NCBI GenBank assembly: GCA_001314845.1
Contig: LJZQ01000034.1
Span: 1-36,777, forward strand
Reading direction: 5' to 3'
DNA: 36,777 nt
DNA from: Marinobacter excellens HL-55
Lineage (GTDB): Bacteria > Pseudomonadota > Gammaproteobacteria > Pseudomonadales > Oleiphilaceae
The number at the start of each line of letters is the position of its first letter. The stretch's first letter is position 1. Below are positions 27,000-36,777 of this stretch, one piece after another. The notes below the pieces were generated by a model. It saw only the letters and a program-made list of their open reading frames with translations. It was not told the origin of the DNA and searched no databases. A program made the translations under genes and the position numbers.

Positions 27000-27027
27000 C
27001 TTGAAGTCCCTCAACATGCCCCTACAT
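27000..27027 (+). promoter_or_regulatory. Sigma-32-like heat-shock promoter for clpB
   Basis: CTTGAAG at 27000-27006 and CCCCTACAT at 27019-27027 resemble the sigma-32 consensus (CTTGAA, 13-17 bp, CCCCATnT) with 13 bp between CTTGAA and CCCC. It lies about 75 bp before the clpB ATG. clpB is a classic sigma-32 gene. The -10 match is imperfect. Confidence 0.5.
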
Positions 27028-27103
27028 TGAATAACAAAGCAATCAGAATACCCGCGCCATCCAGGCAAGCCCGGTATTCAAAGAAATTCGGGGAACAGAA
27101 AAC

Positions 27104-29680
27104 ATGAGAATCGACAAACTCACCAGCAAGCTGCAAAGCGCACTGGCCGACGCGCAATCCATTGCAGTCGGCAAAGACCATAACTTCATCGAGCCCGTCC
27201 ACCTGATGCAAGCCTTGCTCGACCAGCAAGGCGGCTCCATCAAGCCGCTACTTAAGCAGGTGGGCGTAGAGCCCGGCCGCGTGCGCCAGGCCATCGCCAA
27301 AGAAATCGAAAACCTGCCCGAAGTACAGGGCAACGCGGGCGACGTCTCCATGTCCAACGACATGGGCCGCCTGTTTAATATCTCTGACAAGTTGGCCCAA
27401 AAGCGGGGCGACCAGTTTATCTCCAGCGAACTTATCCTGCTGGCCGCCGTTGAAGACCGCGGCTCTCTGGGCCGGGTGCTCAGAGAACAGGGCGTCGACA
27501 AAGCAGCACTGGAAAAATCCATTGATGACGTCCGTGGCGGCGAAAGCGTTAACGACGCCGGCGCCGAGGAAAATCGCCAGGCCTTGTCGAAATACACCGT
27601 CGACCTCACCGAAAGAGCCGCTGCCGGCAAGCTCGACCCGGTCATCGGTCGTGACGATGAAATTCGCCGCACCATCCAGGTGCTTCAGCGTCGCCGCAAG
27701 AACAACCCGGTATTGATCGGTGAGCCTGGCGTTGGCAAAACCGCCATTGTCGAAGGCCTTGCCCAGCGCATCGTGAACGGCGAAGTACCAGACAGCCTGA
27801 AAGATAAAAAAGTGCTCTCGTTGGATATGGGGTCTCTGATTGCTGGCGCCAAATTCCGAGGTGAGTTTGAAGAACGCCTGAAAGCGGTGCTCAACGAGTT
27901 GTCCAAACAGGAAGGTCAGATCATCCTGTTCATCGACGAAATTCACACCATGGTCGGCGCCGGCAAAGCCGAAGGTTCCATGGATGCGGGCAATATGCTC
28001 AAGCCTGCTCTGGCCCGCGGTGAATTGCACTGTGTGGGGGCTACCACGCTGAACGAGTACCGCGAAAACATCGAGAAAGACGCGGCTCTGGAGCGCCGGT
28101 TCCAGAAAGTGCTGGTGTCCGAGCCTAACGAGGAAGACACCATTGCCATTCTCCGTGGCCTCAAAGAACGCTATGAAGTGCACCACGGTGTTGAGGTGAC
28201 CGACGGCGCCATCATCGCCGCCGCCAAATTATCACATCGTTACATCACTGATCGGCAGCTGCCCGACAAGGCCATTGATCTGGTCGACGAAGCGGCCAGC
28301 CAGATCCGTATGGAAATGGACTCCAAGCCAGAGGCACTGGATCGTCTGGAGCGCCGGTTGATCCAGCTGAAGATCGAGCGGGAAGCGCTGAAAAAGGAAA
28401 CGGATCCGGCTTCGAAGAAGCGCTTGGAAGAACTCTCGGCGGTGATTGGCAATGTCGAGCATGAATACGCCGACCTTGAAGAAATCTGGAATACTGAAAA
28501 AGCGGCGTTGCACGGTTCCCAGAAGATCAAAAGTAAGCTGGAACAGGCGCGTATTGATCTGGAGAATGCTCGCCGGGCCGGCGATCTGGGCCGAATGTCT
28601 GAGCTCCAGTACGGCACTATTCCTGAGCTGGAACGCCAGCTGGATATGGCCAGCCAGGCTGAAATGATGGAAATGAAGCTGCTGCGTAACCGGGTGACCG
28701 ATGAGGAAATCGCCGAGATCGTATCCAAGTGGACCGGCATTCCCGTGTCGAAAATGCTCGAAGGAGAGCGCGACAAACTGATGCGGATGGAGGAGGCCCT
28801 GCACGGCCGTGTCATTGGTCAGCATGAGGCGGTTGAAGCCGTATCCAATGCGGTTCGCCGTTCCCGTGCCGGGTTGTCGGATCCCAATCGTCCCAATGGC
28901 TCGTTCCTGTTCCTGGGCCCCACCGGGGTAGGTAAAACCGAGTTGTGTAAGGCTCTGGCATCATTTCTCTTCGATACCGAAGAGGCCATGGTGCGAATCG
29001 ACATGTCCGAGTTTATGGAGAAGCACTCCGTGGCTCGCCTGATTGGTGCGCCTCCGGGTTATGTTGGATACGAAGAGGGCGGTTATCTGACCGAGGCAGT
29101 GCGACGTCGACCCTACTCCGTGCTGTTGCTGGATGAAGTGGAAAAAGCCCATCCGGACGTGTTCAACATTTTGTTGCAGGTACTCGATGACGGCCGTCTC
29201 ACGGACGGGCAGGGCCGCACCGTAGACTTCCGAAATACCGTGATTGTGATGACCTCCAATCTGGGCTCTCACATCATTCAGGAGAAAGCCGGGGAAGAGA
29301 ATTACGAAGATATGAAATCCGCGGTGTTGGAGGTTGTCGGCACCCACTTCCGGCCGGAGTTTATTAACCGGGTGGATGAAGTGGTGGTTTTCCATCCGCT
29401 GGCGCAAGACCAGATCCAGGGCATTGCCCGCATCCAGATCGAGAACCTGGCGCGGCGCCTGAAGGATCAGGATATGAAGCTGGAACTGGACGATGAGGTC
29501 ATGCAGTTGCTGGCGGAAGTAGGTTACGACCCAGTCTACGGCGCCCGCCCTCTCAAGCGTGCGATTCAGCGGATGATCGAAAACCCGCTGGCGCAGAAAC
29601 TGTTGCAGGGTGAGTTTGTCTCGGGTGACACCATTTCGGCCAGGGTACACGGCAGTCAGCTGGCGTTCGCCAAGGCTTGA
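27104..29680 (+). CDS. clpB: ATP-dependent protein disaggregase ClpB
   Basis: ClpB is a hexameric Hsp100 that works with DnaK to pull proteins out of aggregates. The 858-residue product (E. coli 857) has the Clp-N repeat domain at 1-145 and AAA1 with Walker A GEPGVGKT (K212). The coiled-coil middle domain spans about 410-525 ([20 protein letters not shown]). AAA2 has Walker A GPTGVGKT (K611) and pore loop GYVGYEEGG. It starts [18 protein letters not shown]. It is preceded by a sigma-32-like promoter and followed by a bidirectional terminator. No key residue is missing. Confidence 0.97.
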   Translation: MRIDKLTSKLQSALADAQSIAVGKDHNFIEPVHLMQALLDQQGGSIKPLLKQVGVEPGRVRQAIAKEIENLPEVQGNAGDVSMSNDMGRLFNISDKLAQKRGDQFISSELILLAAVEDRGSLGRVLREQGVDKAALEKSIDDVRGGESVNDAGAEENRQALSKYTVDLTERAAAGKLDPVIGRDDEIRRTIQVLQRRRKNNPVLIGEPGVGKTAIVEGLAQRIVNGEVPDSLKDKKVLSLDMGSLIAGAKFRGEFEERLKAVLNELSKQEGQIILFIDEIHTMVGAGKAEGSMDAGNMLKPALARGELHCVGATTLNEYRENIEKDAALERRFQKVLVSEPNEEDTIAILRGLKERYEVHHGVEVTDGAIIAAAKLSHRYITDRQLPDKAIDLVDEAASQIRMEMDSKPEALDRLERRLIQLKIEREALKKETDPASKKRLEELSAVIGNVEHEYADLEEIWNTEKAALHGSQKIKSKLEQARIDLENARRAGDLGRMSELQYGTIPELERQLDMASQAEMMEMKLLRNRVTDEEIAEIVSKWTGIPVSKMLEGERDKLMRMEEALHGRVIGQHEAVEAVSNAVRRSRAGLSDPNRPNGSFLFLGPTGVGKTELCKALASFLFDTEEAMVRIDMSEFMEKHSVARLIGAPPGYVGYEEGGYLTEAVRRRPYSVLLLDEVEKAHPDVFNILLQVLDDGRLTDGQGRTVDFRNTVIVMTSNLGSHIIQEKAGEENYEDMKSAVLEVVGTHFRPEFINRVDEVVVFHPLAQDQIQGIARIQIENLARRLKDQDMKLELDDEVMQLLAEVGYDPVYGARPLKRAIQRMIENPLAQKLLQGEFVSGDTISARVHGSQLAFAKA

Positions 29681-29707
29681 ACTGCGCGGCTACAAGTCGC
29701 CGGTAAA

Positions 29708-29746
29708 AGAGGGGCCGGATAGCTACTGCTATCTGGCCCTTTTCTC
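29708..29746. terminator. Terminator after clpB, probably bidirectional
   Basis: The stem GGGCCGGATAGC (29712-29723) pairs with GCTATCTGGCCC (29728-29739), 12 bp with one G-U wobble, around loop TACT. TTTT follows on the + strand for clpB. On the - strand the complement ends in TCTTTTA, which can serve the convergent DUF4124 gene. Confidence 0.75.
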
Positions 29747-29763
29747 GTTCTGGGTATCGATGC

Positions 29764-30240
29764 TTAGCGCTGTTCCGGAACCGCAGTGTCGGGTCCGCAA
29801 TTTTCGTCTGCAATTTCTTCGAACCGGCGACGTTGCTCGTCAATTTCTTCAGGGCTCAGATAGCGCTGCTCGCCATTGTCCTCAACGCGGATTCTTGCGT
29901 TGCTGCTGATTGTTCTCAGGTTGGACTGGGCTGTTTCGCAGTTGGCCTCCCTCTGTTTGCGACGCGCTTCCTCAACGGCGCTTTCCTCGCGACGCTGCTG
30001 CTGTGCCTGTTGCTGCTCTTCCAGCTCGTTAAGCTGATCTTGTGGACTTTGCCGTTGGTTGTCCGAATTGCGGCTGGTGCCTGAGCGCACATTGACCTGC
30101 TCGGAATTTTTGCCCGTCGGCTTGCGGTCACCAAAGTGGGTGACGCCACTCTCATCAGTCCACTTATAGACAGAGGCGGCATCTGCCAAGCCAGGCGCCG
30201 CTGCCACCAACATTGTCAGCATCAGGATTCTTCGATTCAT
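29764..30240 (-). CDS. DUF4124 domain-containing exported protein
   Basis: The 158-residue protein has a Sec signal peptide (MNRRILMLTMLVAAAPGLADA, cleavage near residue 21) followed at once by the DUF4124 signature SVYKWTDESGVTHFGDRKP. The rest is a hydrophilic Gln/Glu/Arg-rich, probably coiled-coil segment (NELEEQQQAQQQRREESAVEEARRKQ) with two cysteines. The function of the family is unknown; the product is presumably periplasmic. The gene is convergent with clpB and divergent from ilvI. A similar hypothetical gene next to ilvI occurs in Pseudomonas as far as I recall. No catalytic residues can be named. Confidence 0.85.
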   Translation of the reverse strand: MNRRILMLTMLVAAAPGLADAASVYKWTDESGVTHFGDRKPTGKNSEQVNVRSGTSRNSDNQRQSPQDQLNELEEQQQAQQQRREESAVEEARRKQREANCETAQSNLRTISSNARIRVEDNGEQRYLSPEEIDEQRRRFEEIADENCGPDTAVPEQR

Positions 30241-30389
30241 GTTTCTACCCGCTTTTGTCTACTACCTGAAGATATCATGCCATCGGAACGGCTGATTTTC
30301 TCCTGCCTGGTTCAAAACTCTCGCACCTTTATTTTTGCCAGTATGGCAGAGTGTTGAGGAAATTGGTCGTAATTAAGCCACAGCGCCTA

Positions 30390-30417
30390 TTGACAGTGAG
30401 TTTCCCGCTGTCAGAAT
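30390..30417 (+). promoter_or_regulatory. Candidate sigma-70 promoter of the ilvIHC leader
   Basis: TTGACA at 30390-30395 and CAGAAT at 30412-30417 are separated by 16 bp. The -35 is perfect and the -10 matches four of six. The two hexamers lie in the arms of a small inverted repeat (TGACAG/CTGTCA). If real, the ilvI transcript has a leader of about 290 nt. Confidence 0.4.
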
Positions 30418-30711
30418 TACCGATTGCCTGAAGACTGGGGTCAATACGGCAGGCAATCCCGAGCGAGTATCCCCCGTTAATCACCACACTGAGTTCGCCG
30501 CACGCTGGCGGGCGATGGTTGTTGCTTACGTGCAACCCGTTGATTGGTCGTTCTCCGCAACCCTCAGGAGGGCGGCTGGCCAGGAGACAACCTCTTATAA
30601 ATAGTGTGGAGGAGTATGCCGGTTCCGCTTTCATAAGAAGCAGAGTAACCGTGAATCCAGGCAACCGGGGCGTAACCCGGCTCATTCACTCGTAGAAGAG
30701 GGTAGAAAATC
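30418..30711 (+). promoter_or_regulatory. Long structured leader region before ilvI
   Basis: The 471-nt gap 30241-30711 has no convincing gene. The downstream part contains several inverted repeats: GATTGCCTG/CAGGCAATC (30422-30430 / 30450-30458, perfect 9 bp), GTTGC/GCAAC (30521-30536) and CCGGG/CCCGG (30665-30680). A possible 29-codon reading frame at 30515-30604 begins MVVAYVQPVDW, with four Val in its first nine residues, but its ribosome-binding site is poor. A strong GGAGGAG at 30608-30614 has no properly spaced start codon. Attenuation or an RNA element controlling ilvI is possible but unproven. Confidence 0.3.
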
Positions 30712-32430
30712 GTGGAGTTATTGTCTGGCGCCGAAATGCTGATCCGCTCCCTCAAGGATGAAGGGATCGAATACATATACGGCTATCCGGGTGGTGCAGC
30801 CCTTCATATTTATGATGCGCTGTTCAGGCAGGATGATGTCAAACATATTCTGGTGCGGCACGAGCAGGCGGCGGTCCACATGGCCGACGGCTATGCCCGG
30901 GCAACCGGAAAACCAGGTACCGTTCTGGTGACCTCTGGCCCTGGTGCCACCAACACCATTACCGGCATTGCCACCGCCTTTATGGACTCCATTCCTATGG
31001 TGGTTCTGTGCGGTCAGGTCGCTTCCACCTTGATTGGTGAAGATGCCTTCCAGGAAACCGACATGCTGGGCGTTTCCCGGCCGGTGGTGAAGCACAACCT
31101 GAGCGTGCGCCATCCGGAAGAAATTCCTGAGGTGATTCGCAAGGCCTACTACATCGCAGCGACTGGCCGCCCTGGCCCGGTTGTGGTCGATATCCCCAAG
31201 GATATGACCGCACCGAACGAGCGCTTTGAGTATTCCTATCCGAAGAAGGTCAAGCTGCGCTCCTATAACCCGGCTGTTCGCGGTCACGCTGGCCAGATCA
31301 AAAAAGCTGTCGATATGCTGATGGCGGCCAAGCGTCCGGTTATTTACGCCGGCGGTGGCGTTATTCTGGGCAAGGCGTCCAGCCAGCTGACAGAGCTGAC
31401 CCGCACGCTGGGCTTTCCGATCACCAACACGTTGATGGGTATTGGTTGTTATCCCGCGACCGACAAGCAGCATATCGGTTGGCTGGGCATGCACGGCACC
31501 TATGAAGCCAACATGGTCATGCATCATTCAGACCTGATTCTCTGTGTCGGTGCACGCTTTGACGATCGGGTAACCAACGCCACCGAGAAGTTCTGTCCTG
31601 GCGCGCGGATTATCCACATCGACATTGATCCAGCGTCGATTTCCAAGACCATTGATGCCGACGTACCCATTGTTGGGCCGGTCGATGCAGTCTTGAAAGA
31701 AATGATCTCGCTGGTCAAGGAGAGCAAGGAAAAGCCGGATGCAGATGCACTGGCGTCCTGGTGGAAGCAGATCGAAGAGTGGCGCGCGTTCCACGGGATG
31801 CGCTACGAGACCAGTCCGGATGTGATCAAACCGCAAGAAGTGGTCGAGATGCTTTGGCGTCTTACCAACGGCGATGCGTTTGTCACCACGGATGTGGGCC
31901 AGCACCAGATGTTCACGGCGCAGTACTACAAGTTCGACAAGCCCAATCGCTGGATCAACTCCGGTGGTCTGGGCACCATGGGCTTCGGTCTGCCGGCGGC
32001 CATGGGCGTCAAATTGACCCATCCGGATCACGAAGTCTTGTGCTTTACCGGTGAAGGCAGCATCCAGATGAACATTCAGGAGTTGTCCACCTGTAAGCAA
32101 TACGACCTGCCGGTGAAGATTATCAATCTGAACAACCAGGCGCTGGGCATGGTCAAGCAGTGGCAGGACATGAACTATGAGTCCCGTCACGCGGAATCCT
32201 ACATGGAATCCTTGCCGGACTTCATCAAGCTGGCAGAAGCCTATGGCCACGTTGGCGTGCGCATTGATCGCAAAGAAGACCTCGAGCCCAAGCTCAAGGA
32301 AGTTCTGGCGATGAAAGACAAGCTGGTGTTTGTCGATATCTATGTTGACCGCTTTGAGCATGTGTACCCGATGCAGGTTGCCCGTGGTTCCATGAAAGAT
32401 ATGTGGCTCAGCAAAACGGAGAGGGTGTGA
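30712..32430 (+). CDS. ilvI: Acetolactate synthase large (catalytic) subunit
   Basis: This is a thiamine diphosphate enzyme making 2-acetolactate or 2-aceto-2-hydroxybutyrate, the first common step of Val/Leu/Ile synthesis. The 572-residue product has the N-terminal PYR domain with catalytic Glu51 ([21 protein letters not shown]). A central FAD/DHS-like domain follows, then the C-terminal PP domain with [30 protein letters not shown]. The usual GDG of the ThDP motif is GEG here, which I believe is common in Pseudomonas-type IlvI. The start is GTG at 30712 (valine codon before ELLSGAEM) with AGAGGG at 30697-30702. ilvH follows after 2 nt. Confidence 0.95.
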   Translation: MELLSGAEMLIRSLKDEGIEYIYGYPGGAALHIYDALFRQDDVKHILVRHEQAAVHMADGYARATGKPGTVLVTSGPGATNTITGIATAFMDSIPMVVLCGQVASTLIGEDAFQETDMLGVSRPVVKHNLSVRHPEEIPEVIRKAYYIAATGRPGPVVVDIPKDMTAPNERFEYSYPKKVKLRSYNPAVRGHAGQIKKAVDMLMAAKRPVIYAGGGVILGKASSQLTELTRTLGFPITNTLMGIGCYPATDKQHIGWLGMHGTYEANMVMHHSDLILCVGARFDDRVTNATEKFCPGARIIHIDIDPASISKTIDADVPIVGPVDAVLKEMISLVKESKEKPDADALASWWKQIEEWRAFHGMRYETSPDVIKPQEVVEMLWRLTNGDAFVTTDVGQHQMFTAQYYKFDKPNRWINSGGLGTMGFGLPAAMGVKLTHPDHEVLCFTGEGSIQMNIQELSTCKQYDLPVKIINLNNQALGMVKQWQDMNYESRHAESYMESLPDFIKLAEAYGHVGVRIDRKEDLEPKLKEVLAMKDKLVFVDIYVDRFEHVYPMQVARGSMKDMWLSKTERV

Positions 32431-32432
32431 TC

Positions 32433-32924
32433 ATGCGTCGAATCATTTCTGTTTTGCTGGAAAACGAGCCTGGCGCGCTGTCACGGGTGGTTGGGCTGTT
32501 CTCTCAGCGCAATTACAATATCGAGACACTGACGGTTGCGCCGACCGAGGACGAAACGCTGTCGCGTTTGACCGTGACCACGACCGGTTCAGACAAGGTC
32601 ATTGAGCAGATTACCAAGCAGCTGAACAAGCTGATTGAGGTGGTCAAGCTGGTGGATCTGACCGAAGGTGCTCACATCGAGCGTGAGCTGATGCTGGTTA
32701 AGCTCAAAGCTACCGGTTCTCAGCGTGCGGAGATCAAGCGCACGGTGGATATTTTCCGAGGCCAGATTGTGGACGTGACCAGTTCCGTCTACACCGTGCA
32801 GTTGGCCGGGAACAGTGAAAAACTCGATGGCTTTATACAGGCGGTCGGTACCTCTGGAATTCTGGAGGTGGTGCGCACCGGTGTATCGGGTATCGCGCGA
32901 GGCGAAAAGGTGCTCAGCCTCTGA
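32433..32924 (+). CDS. ilvH: Acetolactate synthase small (regulatory) subunit
   Basis: IlvH binds valine for feedback inhibition and activates the IlvI catalytic subunit. The 163-residue product, the same length as E. coli IlvH, has an N-terminal ACT domain (RRIISVLLENEPGALSRVVGLFSQRNYNIETLTVAPTED). The C-terminal ALS small-subunit domain reads RELMLVKLKATGSQRAEIKRTVDIFRG. The ATG at 32433 has GGAGAGGG upstream. The frame also opens at 32403 inside ilvI, but that is not family-like. ilvC lies 66 nt downstream. Confidence 0.96.
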   Translation: MRRIISVLLENEPGALSRVVGLFSQRNYNIETLTVAPTEDETLSRLTVTTTGSDKVIEQITKQLNKLIEVVKLVDLTEGAHIERELMLVKLKATGSQRAEIKRTVDIFRGQIVDVTSSVYTVQLAGNSEKLDGFIQAVGTSGILEVVRTGVSGIARGEKVLSL

Positions 32925-32981
32925 CGGCTGTCATAAAAAATTTGAACATCATGGCCTTGTCGGGCCATTAATTAATAGTAG

Positions 32982-34007
<1,026 letters not shown>

Positions 34008-34030
34008 TCGGGAATTCCCGTTAGGTTTGA

Positions 34031-34057
34031 AAGCGCGGCCCTTGTGGCCGCGTTTTT
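34031..34057 (+). terminator. Rho-independent terminator after ilvC
   Basis: A perfect 7-bp GC stem CGCGGCC (34034-34040) / GGCCGCG (34046-34052) with loop CTTGT is followed directly by TTTTT (34053-34057). Confidence 0.88.
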
Positions 34058-34096
34058 CGTATATACTCCGCTCAAACGCTTTCCGGAGTTTGTGGA

Positions 34097-34909
34097 ATGA
34101 CTGAAGAGAAAAAAACAGACGCAAAGCCTGAATCAAAGAATTCACCGGAGCTGGAAATTGCGGCCGGTGAAGTGGTTGAGGAGGAGCTGGTCGAGGGCGC
34201 CAAGGTGCGCCGTAAAGGCATCTATTTATTGCCTAACGCACTGACAACGGCCTCTCTGTTTTCCGGGTTCTATGCCATCGTCTCCGCGGCGAATGGTGTT
34301 TTTGATAACGCTGCGATCGCAATATTTGTGTCAATGATTCTTGACGGGCTGGACGGTCGCGTCGCCCGGATGACCAACACTCAAAGCAAGTTTGGTGAAG
34401 AGTATGACAGCCTGGCGGACATGGTTGCTTTTGGTGTCGCTCCCGGCATGGTCGCGTTTTTTTGGGCGCTGAACGGCCTCGATAAAGTCGGTTGGGCGAT
34501 CACGTTTATCTATGTGGCTGGTGCGGCCCTGCGCCTTGCCCGCTTCAATACTCAAATTGGGTCGGTCGACAAGAAGGTCTTCGTGGGCTTGCCAAGCCCT
34601 GCTGCAGCGGCCTGTGTTGCGGGTTTGGTCTGGTGCTTCCATCTTTATGAGCCGGCTACCTGGCTTACCCTGCTGTCTATCATTGTTGTGGGTGGTTCAG
34701 GTGTGCTGATGGTCAGCAACGTTCTGTACCGTAGTTTCAAGGATCTCGACATGCGCGGTCGGGTGCCGTTTGCAGCTATCCTGTTGGTGGTGCTGATCCT
34801 TGTGGTGATCGCCTTGGATCCTGCTACCGTATTGTTTACAGCGTTCCTGATCTACGCGTTGTCCGGACCGGTGCGAGCCTTGTTCAGGTATAAAACAAAG
34901 CGCACCTGA
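34097..34909 (+). CDS. pssA: CDP-diacylglycerol-serine O-phosphatidyltransferase
   Basis: PssA makes phosphatidylserine, the precursor of phosphatidylethanolamine, at the inner membrane. The 270-residue product has the CDP-alcohol phosphatidyltransferase signature DG(2)AR(8)G(3)D(3)D in [23 protein letters not shown]. About seven to eight hydrophobic helices are present. The N-terminus has about 35 acidic/polar residues ([20 protein letters not shown]) before [27 protein letters not shown] motif precedes the ATG. It is the integral-membrane type, not the E. coli phospholipase-D-like type, as in Pseudomonas, where it also follows ilvC. Confidence 0.94.
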   Translation: MTEEKKTDAKPESKNSPELEIAAGEVVEEELVEGAKVRRKGIYLLPNALTTASLFSGFYAIVSAANGVFDNAAIAIFVSMILDGLDGRVARMTNTQSKFGEEYDSLADMVAFGVAPGMVAFFWALNGLDKVGWAITFIYVAGAALRLARFNTQIGSVDKKVFVGLPSPAAAACVAGLVWCFHLYEPATWLTLLSIIVVGGSGVLMVSNVLYRSFKDLDMRGRVPFAAILLVVLILVVIALDPATVLFTAFLIYALSGPVRALFRYKTKRT

Positions 34910-34920
34910 CAGGTCAATGG

Positions 34921-34953
34921 TTCCCGTCCGGTTGTTGCCGGACGGGAATTTCT
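34921..34953 (+). terminator. Rho-independent terminator after pssA
   Basis: A perfect 11-bp stem TTCCCGTCCGG (34921-34931) / CCGGACGGGAA (34938-34948) has loop TTGTTG and is followed by a short T-rich TTTCT. It starts 12 nt after the pssA stop. Confidence 0.85.
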
Positions 34954-35001
34954 CCAGGAATTGCCGGTCAATCAATCAACCGCGTCCTCTGGAGTTGCCC
35001 C

Positions 35002-35976
35002 ATGCTCATCAAACAGCGCCCATCCTGGGTCCTGCCTGAATCCGAAGTCACCCCGAAATCTATTTATCTCAATCGTCGGAAGTTTATGACGGGCGCGATT
35101 GCGTCTGCCGCGACACTTGCGGTCCCGGGCTTGTTGCACGCAAGCGACACATCGTCTGACCTCAAAGCACTGGACTATCGAGCGGCGCCGGAGTATTCAA
35201 CGGATGAGAAGAAGACTCCGCTGGATGACGTGACTGCCTACAACAACTTCTACGAATTTGGTACCGGCAAGGGCGACCCTGCAAAGTATGCGGGAGAGAT
35301 GTCGGTCGACCCCTGGTCAGTTGAAGTGGAGGGCGAGTGTGAGCGCCCTGGTCGTTATGCGCTGGAAGACCTGTTGAAGCCTCATGACTATGAAGAGCGT
35401 ATCTATCGGCTTCGTTGTGTCGAGGCTTGGTCGATGGTGATTCCCTGGGTGGGTGTCCCGTTGGCAGCCGTGATCAAGCAATTGCAGCCAAACTCTCGAG
35501 CCAAGTACGTCTACTTCGAAACCTTACACGATCCCAAGCAAATGCGTGCTCAGCGCTCATTGTTCAGTACCGTTGAGTGGCCTTACCGTGAAGGCCTCCG
35601 CATGGATGAGGCTATGAACGAGTTGTCGTTCCTCGCCGTTGGACTGTACGGAGAAGCCTTACCAAATCAGAATGGCGCTCCAATACGTCTCGTTGTCCCC
35701 TGGAAGTACGGCTTTAAAAGTATCAAATCGATTGTGCGCATCCGTTTCACGGAGGAGCAGCCAAAGACCAGCTGGGAAATGCTCGCGCCGAGTGAGTACG
35801 GCTTCTACGCGAATGTGAATCCCGAAGTGGATCATCCGCGGTGGAGTCAGAAAAGGGAGCGGCGGTTGCCGTCCGGCATTCTGCGGCCAAACTGGATCGA
35901 AACCAGCAAATTTAACGGATACGGAGAACAGGTGGCTCAACTATACAAGGGTATGGATTTGTCCAGGTTCTATTGA
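35002..35976 (+). CDS. msrP: Periplasmic methionine sulfoxide reductase, catalytic subunit MsrP
   Basis: MsrP (YedY) is a molybdopterin enzyme that repairs oxidised methionine in periplasmic proteins with electrons from MsrQ. The 324-residue product has a twin-arginine signal ([26 protein letters not shown]). The sulfite-oxidase-fold domain has the molybdenum-ligating Cys139 in [15 protein letters not shown]. The C-terminal motifs [29 protein letters not shown] and RRLPSG are typical. The stop overlaps the msrQ start as TGATG, so the two are coupled. Confidence 0.96.
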   Translation: MLIKQRPSWVLPESEVTPKSIYLNRRKFMTGAIASAATLAVPGLLHASDTSSDLKALDYRAAPEYSTDEKKTPLDDVTAYNNFYEFGTGKGDPAKYAGEMSVDPWSVEVEGECERPGRYALEDLLKPHDYEERIYRLRCVEAWSMVIPWVGVPLAAVIKQLQPNSRAKYVYFETLHDPKQMRAQRSLFSTVEWPYREGLRMDEAMNELSFLAVGLYGEALPNQNGAPIRLVVPWKYGFKSIKSIVRIRFTEEQPKTSWEMLAPSEYGFYANVNPEVDHPRWSQKRERRLPSGILRPNWIETSKFNGYGEQVAQLYKGMDLSRFY

Positions 35977-36593
35977 TGGCAGCCGTTAAGCATCAAACCA
36001 TGATTTTGGTTGTCAGTAAGTTGCTGCTGTTTTTGGCTGCGTTATTGCCGCTGGGTTTTATAGTCACAGATGTGCTTGCCGGACGTATTGGCCCGGACCC
36101 AGGTCAGGCGATCACCGAGCGCTTGGGTTTGGCGGCTTTTCAGTTTCTGTTGCTGACTCTGGTAGTCACACCGTTGAGGCAAATCACAGGTTGGAGTGGC
36201 TGGCTGCGTTTGCGTCGAATGCTGGGCCTGTTCGTGTTCTTCTATGCTTGCCTGCATATCTTGGCATTTTTGCAGCTACTTGTGGGGTGGGGCGATCTTT
36301 GGGCAACCTTTACCCAGCGTCCTTATATCATTGCGGGCGCGAGCGCGTTCTTGTTAATGGTTCCTTTGGCAGCGACGTCGACCAAAGCCATGATGAAGCG
36401 GGTTGGCCGGGGGTGGAAGCCGCTGCATCGTCTTATCTATCCGGCGGCGGTATTGGTTTGGGTGCATTTTCTCTGGCAGGCAAGAAGTGACATCACCGAG
36501 ATGGTGATTTACGGATCAGTGCTATTCGTGTTGCTACTATTAAGAGTCTATTGGTTTGGGTTAACTACCCTTATTCCGCTTCGTCGCCGCTAA
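35976..36593 (+). CDS. msrQ: Haem-binding membrane subunit MsrQ
   Basis: MsrQ (YedZ) is an inner-membrane haem b protein that passes electrons from the respiratory chain or flavin reductase to MsrP. The product of about 205 residues has six hydrophobic helices and ferric-reductase-like features: FQFLLLTLVVTPLRQITGWSGWLRLRRMLGLFVFFYACLHILAFLQ, and WKPLHRLIYPAAVLVWVHFLWQ, with candidate haem His residues. The ATG at 35976 overlaps the msrP stop; a TTG one codon earlier is less likely. A small hairpin GTCAG/CTGAC (36606-36620) follows the stop. Confidence 0.94.
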   Translation: MAAVKHQTMILVVSKLLLFLAALLPLGFIVTDVLAGRIGPDPGQAITERLGLAAFQFLLLTLVVTPLRQITGWSGWLRLRRMLGLFVFFYACLHILAFLQLLVGWGDLWATFTQRPYIIAGASAFLLMVPLAATSTKAMMKRVGRGWKPLHRLIYPAAVLVWVHFLWQARSDITEMVIYGSVLFVLLLLRVYWFGLTTLIPLRRR

Positions 36594-36681
36594 AGCTGTG
36601 TAAAAGTCAGTCAATCTGACGGAAGATTGAGCAGGGGAGTAGGTGGAAACCGAAGCGTCTGGGTTTTTTTCGGATCGGCCG

Positions 36682-36709
36682 TTGACTCCTCGGCTGAGGT
36701 CTGTAGAAT
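36682..36709 (+). promoter_or_regulatory. Strong promoter, probably rRNA operon P1
   Basis: TTGACT (36682-36687) and TAGAAT (36704-36709) are separated by 16 bp and followed by a GC-rich discriminator (GCGCATCTCGC), the pattern of stringently controlled rRNA promoters. A T tract at 36664-36670 lies where an UP element would sit. No gene starts in the remaining 68 nt to the window edge, so the transcript is untranslated here. In PAO1, as I recall, the rRNA operon neighbours the msrPQ homologues. No rRNA sequence itself is in the window. Confidence 0.6.
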
Positions 36710-36777
36710 GCGCATCTCGCTTGAGGGGCAGGCCGCTGAAACGGCTCGGAACTTGAGCGATAACTGCTTGAAAAATT

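Noticed and set aside
30515..30604. Val-rich short reading frame as a definite ilv leader peptide
   Set aside because: The ribosome-binding site is weak, Ile and Leu codons are few, and no terminator/antiterminator pair with a T tract follows it, so it is reported only as a possibility in the leader.

Overview
The window reads as a chromosomal core segment of a gammaproteobacterium close to Pseudomonas. Marinobacter is my best guess, based on protein sequence character, moderate-to-high GC, and gene order that follows what I remember of P. aeruginosa PAO1 in two blocks. The genus was not verified by any search.

Layout, left to right: (1) 106-3197, + strand: ribosomal proteins L21 and L27 (rplU, rpmA), the GTPase obgE and proB. 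A bidirectional terminator separates proB from rpsT (S20) on the - strand. (2) 3808-11461, + strand: murJ, then the ribF-ileS-lspA-fkpB run, then ispH. (3) 11648-18386, + strand: a complete type IV pilus minor-pilin operon, fimU-pilV-pilW-pilX-pilY1-pilE. It converges with a 6-nt gap on fimT-pilR-pilS on the - strand (18393-22140). (4) nadE (+), a bidirectional terminator, bamD (-), then rluD-pgeF (+) and clpB (+). (5) A DUF4124 protein (-), a long structured leader, the branched-chain amino acid genes ilvI-ilvH-ilvC (+), pssA (+), and the msrP-msrQ methionine sulfoxide repair pair (+). (6) The right edge (36682-36777) carries a strong GC-discriminator promoter that looks like the start of an rRNA operon. 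This fits my memory that 16S rRNA lies beside the PAO1 msrPQ genes.

How the genes work together: blocks 1-2 supply translation, cell-wall lipid II flipping, flavin cofactors, lipoprotein processing and isoprenoids. Block 3 encodes the pilus-tip priming complex (minor pilins plus the PilY1 adhesin) and the PilSR two-component system that in Pseudomonas controls the major pilin through sigma-54. The remaining genes are NAD synthesis, outer-membrane assembly, rRNA pseudouridylation, peptidoglycan editing, disaggregation, Ile/Val synthesis and phospholipid synthesis.

The least ordinary signals are non-coding. Two intergenic elements (10365-10462 and 26747-26931) share a conserved internal core but have unrelated outer arms. 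Each pair of arms is self-complementary over 23-26 nt, and every non-Watson-Crick pair is a G-U wobble on the transcribed strand. This suggests a structured RNA or repeat family selected for fold rather than for arm sequence. Other structured regions are a 12-of-13-bp hairpin between pilY1 and pilE, a multi-hairpin stretch after rpmA, and a roughly 470-nt gap before ilvI. I saw no tRNA, CRISPR array, insertion sequence, phage gene or toxin/defence cassette.
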